DNA from: Dehalococcoidia bacterium
GTDB taxonomy: Bacteria > Chloroflexota > Dehalococcoidia > SAR202 > UBA11138
Assembly: GCA_012270625.1 (NCBI GenBank)
Contig: JAAXHZ010000134.1
Span: forward strand, 1 to 11,027
Length of the DNA stretch: 11,027 bases
Direction: 5' to 3'
Part shown: positions 6,492-11,027 of the stretch, one piece after another
Numbering within the stretch: position 1 is the first letter of the stretch
How the letters are laid out: each line of letters opens with the position of its first letter
Notes under the pieces: model-generated
The model's input: the letters and a program-made list of their open reading frames with translations, nothing else
Databases searched by the model: none
Told to the model about the DNA's origin: nothing
Program-made: the position numbers and the translations under genes

Positions 6492-7694
6492 TCAGCGAAG
6501 CTCGCGCATGACCATGTACATGTGTCTGTAGAGCTTCGCGAGTTCCCTTACATACTCGGTGGGTCCGACCGGCCTCGTCGGATTGAGATGTTGGAATAGA
6601 GAGAACTCAGTGTGATATACGTCACCACGTTCTGCCAGCGCTCTTGCCAGCCGCCTGGACTCTGCGGCCGGAACGAGGTGGTCCTCTCGGTCGTGCATTA
6701 TCAGCACACGTGCCTTCAGTTCGCCAACGGTGGTCTTTGGGGAAATCGACGCTAGGGTCTCAAGCGTCGACTCCGGCAGGCTTGCGACAAGTTGCTGAGC
6801 CTCTTCAAGACCCACCCCCGATAGCAGCTTGTGGACTGTCTGGGACTCTTCCGATAACGAAGACAGCGACGATGCCTCCAATTCGGTGTCCTTTTCTACG
6901 AACACACGCTTGAGCAGTGCAACCTCATCAGGCTCCGACATGCCCTCGATGAGTTGCGCCGTTACCACGTTTCGACTGAGCTCAGCGGGAGTCCACGGCT
7001 CGACGACTCCGTCATAGAATCTGCTCTCGGACAGTACCGCCGCGATCAGGTCTTGGGCGTCGTAGTACCCGGCGAAGAAGTTCACGAAGCTGACCTGGTC
7101 TCGTATTCGGGGATCGCTTGCGGCGACTGTCAGCAGCGAAGCTCCAACGCAGAAACCTGCCACTCCTGCTCGCTCCGTGTCCACGCGCTCATGAGCCATC
7201 AGGTACTCGAACCCTCGCACCAAGTCCTCGATATCCTCTGGGCTGACGCGCTGCGAGGTCATTCCTTCCGACCAAGGAATCAGGACGACAGCCCCGGAGC
7301 GCGCTAATCCCTCCGCCAGTCCGACTACTCTCGGATCGTCCCGTCCAGCGGGGTTCACACCCAGGAACAGCAGCACTCCGCTGTGAACACCGTCGCCCGC
7401 GGGCGTGTAAAGATCGGCGCTGGCGAGTCCAGAGCTGATTTCGTAGAAGACCTCTTCCTTCCCAGGCTCTCCCATTACCCACGGCTGAGGGTTTATCGGC
7501 AGCGATCCCACCACCTGCGGTATGAAGAGCGCAGTCCGCCATGCGACTCGCCCCTCCGGTGTAGCCGCTATCCACAGCGCCAGCAAGGCCAGAAAAACTG
7601 CAATGCCAATCGCGATACGCCGGCCCGCCCTACGAAAGCGTGGGCCGAACCCGCGTTCGGATGCATCTATTACTGTTTTGTCACGTCCGTTCAT
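6492..7694 (-). CDS. Membrane-anchored alpha/beta hydrolase, dienelactone-hydrolase-like, with cysteine nucleophile
   Basis: This 400-residue protein starts with a basic N-terminus (R19-R26) and one hydrophobic helix (about 27-44). It is therefore likely a signal-anchored protein with the catalytic domain outside the cytoplasmic face. The alpha/beta hydrolase core begins near 80. The nucleophile elbow reads GVAGFCVGASLL (177-188), a G-x-C-x-G as in dienelactone hydrolases, so C182 is the nucleophile. VLIMHDREDHLVP (330-342) supplies the acid, most likely D338, and FQHLNP (367-372) the histidine H369. A region of about 100 residues between 225 and 325, rich in Glu, Ser and Leu, is inserted before the acid and may form a helical lid. 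No clear ribosome site precedes the ATG at 7694, and a hairpin lies just upstream. It heads the minus-strand cluster. The substrate is unknown. Confidence 0.82.
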   Translation of the reverse strand: MNGRDKTVIDASERGFGPRFRRAGRRIAIGIAVFLALLALWIAATPEGRVAWRTALFIPQVVGSLPINPQPWVMGEPGKEEVFYEISSGLASADLYTPAGDGVHSGVLLFLGVNPAGRDDPRVVGLAEGLARSGAVVLIPWSEGMTSQRVSPEDIEDLVRGFEYLMAHERVDTERAGVAGFCVGASLLTVAASDPRIRDQVSFVNFFAGYYDAQDLIAAVLSESRFYDGVVEPWTPAELSRNVVTAQLIEGMSEPDEVALLKRVFVEKDTELEASSLSSLSEESQTVHKLLSGVGLEEAQQLVASLPESTLETLASISPKTTVGELKARVLIMHDREDHLVPAAESRRLARALAERGDVYHTEFSLFQHLNPTRPVGPTEYVRELAKLYRHMYMVMRELR

Positions 7695-7705
7695 CAGTCA
7701 GCCAC

Positions 7706-7727
7706 TGGGGAGATATATCAGCCCCCA
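7706..7727 (-). promoter_or_regulatory. Small inverted repeat in the leader of the membrane hydrolase gene
   Basis: TGGGG (7706-7710) and CCCCA (7723-7727) are complementary and flank the 8-bp palindrome GATATATC (7712-7719). The element lies 12-33 nt upstream of the hydrolase ATG, where a Shine-Dalgarno site would normally be. It could fold in the mRNA and limit initiation, or be a protein site. The pairing is visible; the role is guesswork. Confidence 0.35.
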
Positions 7728-7758
7728 CAAAAGGACTGCATTGAGATCTTTTTTTACT

Positions 7759-7787
7759 TTGACACTACTTTTGACCAATGCTATTCT
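7759..7787 (+). promoter_or_regulatory. Predicted sigma-70-type promoter for the PIN/TRAM-ispD-ispF-cysS operon
   Basis: A perfect TTGACA (7759-7764) is followed after 17 nt by TATTCT (7782-7787). A run of seven T residues (7749-7755) just upstream could act as an UP-like A/T tract. Transcription would begin near 7794, giving a leader of about 149 nt before the ATG at 7943. This is the best promoter match in the window. Confidence 0.75.
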
Positions 7788-7799
7788 GAAATTGGTCAA
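7771..7799. promoter_or_regulatory. Perfect 9-bp inverted repeat spanning the -10 box (predicted operator)
   Basis: TTGACCAAT (7771-7779) and ATTGGTCAA (7791-7799) are exact reverse complements separated by 11 nt. The spacer contains the TATTCT -10 box. The arm centres are 20 bp apart, about two helical turns, which suits a dimeric repressor on one face. A protein bound here would block the plus-strand promoter and would also cover sequence upstream of the divergent hydrolase gene. The regulator is not encoded in this window. Confidence 0.65.
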
Positions 7800-7942
7800 T
7801 GCTCCGGCATCATTCGGGAGGACAGATTTCGCCCCGGCGGTTCATCTGGATTAGATCCCTGGTCGCAGATCATTCCAAAGGGCGTGGATTCTTGGTCCTA
7901 CGAGGTGGTGGACCGCTGAAGTTTTTGGACGGGTGCTGAAGC
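7800..7942 (+). promoter_or_regulatory. Untranslated leader of the PIN/TRAM operon
   Basis: This stretch between the predicted start site and the PIN/TRAM ATG holds no convincing coding frame. It contains GGTCC (7894-7898) paired with GGACC (7910-7914), and a direct repeat GCTGAAG at 7915-7921 and 7935-7941, the second ending one base before the ATG. No riboswitch class that I can recognise is present, and there is no intrinsic terminator. Confidence 0.35.
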
Positions 7943-9004
7943 ATGGTCGCGGATATACTGTCCCGCATTGCAGGAGGTGCCATCCTCGCAGCAGGCGGAT
8001 GGGGCCTCGGTGAATATATAGCAGATGTTTGGGGCCCGGAACAGTACGTGTTCTGGGTCTTCGGCCTGACCATTGCTGGCGTCGTGGTCGGACTCACAGC
8101 CACGCCTTATGCCACTGTCCGACTGTCCGAAAGCATCGCGGAACAGACACGCTCAATACCTACTTCGCGTCTTCTCTCCGCTATCGCGGGCATGGTCGTC
8201 GGACTGGTAGTCGCTCTTCTTGTTTCAATTCCCCTGTTCAGAGTGCCCGGTTGGTTGGGTCTGGTCCTTCCTGTCGCCATAAGCCTGTTCCTCGCGTATC
8301 TAGGCGCAACGCTCTTATTCGCGCCGTCTCGAGACATATTCCACAGGTTCGTGCAGGATAATCGAACATTCCCGGCCGTCAATGGCGTAGCGGCTTCTGC
8401 TGCAAATGGTCATGGTGGGCCTGTGCTGCTCGATACCAGTGCTATTATAGACGGACGAATAGCCGCTATTTCAAAGACTGGGTTTCTCCAGGGAACGCTA
8501 GTGGTGCCGAGGTTCATCCTGAATGAGCTGAGGCACGTCGCAGACTCCAAGGATCCGATAAAGCGGACGCGCGGACGTCGTGGCCTGGAGATGCTTCGCG
8601 AGATCAGGGAAGAGGGCAACGTGCAAACTGAAGTCCTCGAGATGGACTATCCACAGGCCCGCGAGGTGGACGCGAAGCTGGTGGGACTGGCTAAGGAGAT
8701 CGGCGCCTCCATTATGACCACCGACTTCAACCTGAATCGGGTCGCGCAGATCGACGGCATCATTGTTCTCAATGTGAACGAGCTGGCAAGCTCTCTCCGC
8801 CCGGTCGTGGTTCCAGGTGAGAGCATCCGGCTCAAGATCCTGCACGAAGGCAAGGAGCCTGGGCAGGGGATTGGATTCCTGGAAGACGGGACCATGGTCG
8901 TTGTGGACTCCGGTGTGTGCTACATCGATACCGAGCTCGACGTTACCGTGGCGCGTGTTCTTCAGACGGCTGCTGGGTGCATGATCTTCGCAAGCCCGTC
9001 ATAG
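7943..9004 (+). CDS. Membrane PIN/TRAM-domain protein (YacL family), predicted ribonuclease
   Basis: The 353-residue product has three parts. The first about 126 residues are hydrophobic, with probable membrane segments near 8-28, 37-55, 78-98 and 104-126. A PIN nuclease domain follows (about 160-280), with LLDTSAIIDGR (162-172) giving D164 and D170, FILNELRHVADS (191-202) giving E195, D243, and TTDFNLNRVA (259-268) giving D261: the acidic cluster that binds Mg2+/Mn2+ in PIN RNases. A TRAM domain (about 285-350) starts VVVPGESIRLKIL and is expected to contact RNA. This order matches YacL, which in Bacillus-type genomes also sits directly before ispD. The nucleolytic role is inferred from the family; its RNA target is unknown. 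The ATG at 7943 has only a weak ribosome site. The stop is 12 nt before ispD. Confidence 0.92.
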   Translation: MVADILSRIAGGAILAAGGWGLGEYIADVWGPEQYVFWVFGLTIAGVVVGLTATPYATVRLSESIAEQTRSIPTSRLLSAIAGMVVGLVVALLVSIPLFRVPGWLGLVLPVAISLFLAYLGATLLFAPSRDIFHRFVQDNRTFPAVNGVAASAANGHGGPVLLDTSAIIDGRIAAISKTGFLQGTLVVPRFILNELRHVADSKDPIKRTRGRRGLEMLREIREEGNVQTEVLEMDYPQAREVDAKLVGLAKEIGASIMTTDFNLNRVAQIDGIIVLNVNELASSLRPVVVPGESIRLKILHEGKEPGQGIGFLEDGTMVVVDSGVCYIDTELDVTVARVLQTAAGCMIFASPS

Positions 9005-9016
9005 GGCGTGTAACGT

Positions 9017-9742
9017 TTGGACCAGCTCGGCCAGGATCACGCAACCGGATCGGCTCCCGCTGTTGGAGTCGCGGTTGTGGCTGGAGGGGTCAGCCGCCGG
9101 ATGCAGGGCCGCGACAAGCTGTTCATTCCGATCCTCGACAGGCCCCTGCTGCTGTACTGCATGGAAGCGTTTGAGCGTTCTCCCCACATCGACTGTATCT
9201 CTGTTGCGACCGCGCCCGGAAGCGTCACTCGTGTTCGCGAGCTGGCATCCGACCACGGCATATCCAAAGTGGTCTCCGTAGTGCCTGGAGGCGTGAGGCG
9301 GCAGGACTCGGTCGCAAACGCCCTGAACTCTCTCGGAGGGGTGGACATAGTGATGATCCACGACGGCGCGCGGCCATTTGTGGACGATGCGATCATCGAA
9401 AGAGCCGTTGACGCGGCACGAGAGTCCGGCGCGGCGACTGCCGCTGTTCCGGTCAAGGACACCATCAAGGTCGCCTCACCGGACATGACCGTCGCCTCTA
9501 CGCCACGGCGAGATACACTATGGGCGGCTCAGACGCCGCAGTCGTTCGATCCGGATCTGCTTCTTGAGGCACACAGGACCATCAGCGACGACGTAACCGA
9601 CGACGCAGCGATGGTCGAGATGCTAGGCCGACCAGTCAAGATATTCATGGGGTCCCACCACAACATCAAGGTGACAACCCCCGAGGACATCCCGGTGGCA
9701 GAGGCCATAGCAAGGGCCAGACATGAGGCGCCGCCCGCGTGA
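9017..9742 (+). CDS. ispD: 2-C-methyl-D-erythritol 4-phosphate cytidylyltransferase
   Basis: IspD joins CTP and MEP to form CDP-methylerythritol, the third step of the non-mevalonate isoprenoid pathway. The 241 residues carry VAVVAGGVSRRMQGRDKLF (18-36), where R28 and K34 match the CTP-binding R20 and K27 of E. coli. Other blocks are GGVRRQDSV (91-99), HDGARPF (115-121), VKDTIK (146-151), QTPQSFD (172-178) and NIKVTTPED (216-224), with the MEP-contacting lysine at K218. The start is a TTG at 9017, because an in-frame stop lies at 9011-9013 and the next usable codon (GTG at 9076) would cut into the first strand. AGGG sits 10 nt upstream. It follows PIN/TRAM by 12 nt and overlaps ispF by 4 nt (GTGA). 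Confidence 0.95.
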   Translation: MDQLGQDHATGSAPAVGVAVVAGGVSRRMQGRDKLFIPILDRPLLLYCMEAFERSPHIDCISVATAPGSVTRVRELASDHGISKVVSVVPGGVRRQDSVANALNSLGGVDIVMIHDGARPFVDDAIIERAVDAARESGAATAAVPVKDTIKVASPDMTVASTPRRDTLWAAQTPQSFDPDLLLEAHRTISDDVTDDAAMVEMLGRPVKIFMGSHHNIKVTTPEDIPVAEAIARARHEAPPA

Positions 9743-10218
9743 TCTCCCGGACCGGAATAGGCGTCGATGTTCATCCGCTCGTGGAGGGTAGAGATCTCGT
9801 ACTCGGCGGGGTCGTAATTCCTTTCGACAGAGGCTTGGACGGGCATAGCGACGGCGATGCGCTCGTCCACGCGGTCATCGACGGATGCCTCGGAGCGGCG
9901 AACCTCGGCGATATCGGAGCACACTTCCCGTCGTCTGATCCAAAGTACCTTGGAGTCCAAAGCACTGTCCTGCTGTCGGAGACTGTGCGGATGCTTCTGA
10001 AACACAGGTGGCGGCCCGAATACGTTGATGCTACAATTGTCGCCGAACGACCCAAGCTCAGATCCTACGTGGGCGATATGCGCTCTGCGCTAGCCGAGGC
10101 TCTACAGATCGACCGAGACATGGTCAGCGTCAAGGCAACCACAACCGACCACCTCGGATTCATAGGTAGAGAAGAAGGAATCTGCTGCATCGTAGTCGTC
10201 ACCATCTCGAAAGCATGA
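9739..10218 (+). CDS. ispF: 2-C-methyl-D-erythritol 2,4-cyclodiphosphate synthase
   Basis: IspF cyclises CDP-methylerythritol 2-phosphate to MEcPP with release of CMP, as a trimer with zinc at each interface site. The 159 residues are the standard length. GVDVHPL (8-14) gives the zinc ligands D10 and H12, and [10 protein letters not shown] (36-45) gives the third, H44. [13 protein letters not shown] (58-70), ERPKL (103-107) and [17 protein letters not shown] (132-148) complete the signature. The Mg2+ ligand that is Glu135 in E. coli is Asp137 here, a conservative change I recall from other phyla. The GTG start lies inside the ispD stop (GTGA) and the stop overlaps the cysS ATG (ATGA), so three genes are chained with tight translational coupling. 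IspE is not in the window. Confidence 0.96.
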   Translation: MISRTGIGVDVHPLVEGRDLVLGGVVIPFDRGLDGHSDGDALVHAVIDGCLGAANLGDIGAHFPSSDPKYLGVQSTVLLSETVRMLLKHRWRPEYVDATIVAERPKLRSYVGDMRSALAEALQIDRDMVSVKATTTDHLGFIGREEGICCIVVVTISKA

Positions 10219-11027
10219 GACTCCACGACACCCTCTCGGGTCAGCTCCACGACTTCGACTCCCCCAACGGGCAGGTCCGCATGTACGTGTGCGGGATCAC
10301 TCCCTACTCCTCGTCCCACATCGGACACGCCATGTCCGCCGTGTCGTTTGACGTCGTCAGACGGTATCTCGAATTCCGCGGCTTCGATGTCAAGCACGTC
10401 CAGAACTTCACCGACATAGACGACAAGATGATTGCCGCCGCCAATGAGCGCGGAATCGAGGTGTCTGATCTCGCCCAGCAGTATATCGACGAGTATATAG
10501 AAGCCATGTCCGTCCTGAACGTCGTCCGTCCCCACCATTACCCCAGGGCGACGCAGGAGATAGACAAGATCGTGGAGATCATCCAGGCGTTGATCGACAA
10601 GGGCTACGCATACGACGCCGATGGTGACGTTTACTTCCGGGTCAGGCGTGACGACGACTACGGAAAGCTCAGCCATCGGAGCATAGACGACCTGCTTAGC
10701 GGCGCTCGTGTGGAGATCGACGAGCGCAAGGAGGACGTACTGGACTTCGCGCTGTGGAAGGCCCAGAAGCCCGGTGAGCCTGCTTGGGACAGCCCGTGGG
10801 GACTCGGCAGGCCGGGCTGGCACATCGAGTGCAGCGCTATGGCTATCAGGTACCTCGGCGAGTCCATAGACATCCACGGCGGAGGTGACGAGCTGGCCTT
10901 CCCGCATCACGAGAACGAGATAGCGCAGTCCGAGTCGTTCACCGAGATAGAGCCGTTCGCCAGGTTCTGGCTCCACAACGGGATGCTCCGGCTCGACGGT
11001 GAGAAGATGAGCAAGTCCCTGGGCAAC
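10215..11027 (+). CDS. cysS: Cysteinyl-tRNA synthetase, first 271 residues; 3' end beyond right edge
   Basis: CysRS charges tRNA(Cys) with cysteine. The ATG at 10215 overlaps the ispF stop. The visible part contains the zinc-binding C26 in MYVCGITPY (23-31), the HIGH motif at 35-38, [11 protein letters not shown] (62-72), the zinc region GWHIECSAM, then [21 protein letters not shown] with its zinc histidine and glutamate, and the KMSKS loop at 264-268 a few residues before the edge. CGITPY is also seen in mycothiol ligase MshC, a CysRS relative. The [10 protein letters not shown] block is of the CysRS type, so I prefer CysRS; the presence of the C-terminal anticodon-binding region beyond the edge would settle it. 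The frame is intact to the last base. It ends the PIN/TRAM-ispD-ispF-cysS run as far as visible. Confidence 0.95.
   Translation, partial: MRLHDTLSGQLHDFDSPNGQVRMYVCGITPYSSSHIGHAMSAVSFDVVRRYLEFRGFDVKHVQNFTDIDDKMIAAANERGIEVSDLAQQYIDEYIEAMSVLNVVRPHHYPRATQEIDKIVEIIQALIDKGYAYDADGDVYFRVRRDDDYGKLSHRSIDDLLSGARVEIDERKEDVLDFALWKAQKPGEPAWDSPWGLGRPGWHIECSAMAIRYLGESIDIHGGGDELAFPHHENEIAQSESFTEIEPFARFWLHNGMLRLDGEKMSKSLGN

Noticed and set aside
7743..7758. T-run after GAGATC as an intrinsic terminator
   Set aside because: No GC-rich stem precedes it; it is better explained as an A/T tract upstream of the -35 box.
7383..7919. A 178-codon plus-strand frame running from inside the hydrolase gene across the intergenic region
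   Set aside because: Most of it is antisense to the hydrolase, it crosses the predicted promoter and operator, and the translation has no family-like features.
7894..7921. Possible T-box element (GGTGGTGGACCGC resembles the AGGGTGGNACCGCG T-box) in an operon that ends with cysS
   Set aside because: The match has several mismatches, no terminator/antiterminator pair or stem I is evident, and cysS is three genes downstream. A covariance-model search with the T-box family would settle it.
10065..10976. A 303-codon open frame on the minus strand opposite ispF/cysS
   Set aside because: It lies antisense to two unmistakable genes, shows no recognisable domain and has a composition typical of the mirror frame of GC-rich coding sequence.
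10215..11027. Mycothiol ligase MshC instead of CysRS
   Set aside because: The CGITPY motif is shared, but the [10 protein letters not shown] block and the [10 protein letters not shown] loop follow the CysRS pattern.

Overview
The window looks like the chromosome of a bacterium with moderately GC-rich, compactly packed housekeeping genes. The protein styles suggest a member of Chloroflexota, perhaps the Dehalococcoidia/SAR202 side: a YvcK with a two-helix membrane extension, a CysS with a CGITPY signature, and a PIN/TRAM-ispD-ispF-cysS cluster. That assignment is inferred from family resemblance, not from a marker search. I see no rRNA, tRNA, CRISPR array, insertion sequence or phage gene.

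Layout. (1) 1-1045, minus strand: a precorrin-2 dehydrogenase/ferrochelatase (CysG N-terminal type) overlaps by 4 nt the start of hemC, which runs off the left edge. This is a tetrapyrrole (siroheme/heme) operon. (2) 1046-1189: a divergent intergenic region with 10-bp tandem repeats. (3) 1190-4992, plus strand: pcm (protein repair methyltransferase), then a good promoter and the run gatB (tRNA amidotransferase), yvcK (membrane-anchored GGGTG protein) and secG (translocon subunit). (4) 4993-7694, minus strand: a membrane-anchored dienelactone-hydrolase-like enzyme, a VOC/glyoxalase protein, a RidA-family protein, a HIT/HinT hydrolase and the 5' remnant of a YqeK-like HD phosphohydrolase gene. 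The remnant is frameshifted and ends exactly where secG ends on the other strand. (5) 7695-7942: a divergent regulatory region with a near-consensus promoter and a perfect 9-bp inverted repeat over its -10 box. (6) 7943-11027, plus strand: a membrane PIN/TRAM protein, ispD, ispF and cysS. ispD-ispF-cysS are chained by 4-nt overlaps, and cysS runs off the right edge just after its KMSKS loop.

How they work together. The right-hand operon couples the non-mevalonate isoprenoid pathway (IspD, IspF) to cysteinyl-tRNA formation and a predicted membrane ribonuclease, probably under one repressible promoter. The centre-left operon groups translation fidelity, envelope/central carbon control and protein export. 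The minus-strand cluster at 5.2-7.7 kb looks like metabolite damage control and small-molecule hydrolysis.

Most genes are ordinary. The points that deserve attention are the palindromic operator at 7771-7799, the decayed HD gene, a RidA protein lacking the catalytic arginine, a PIMT with its GDG motif changed to AGG, and the cysteine-nucleophile membrane hydrolase.
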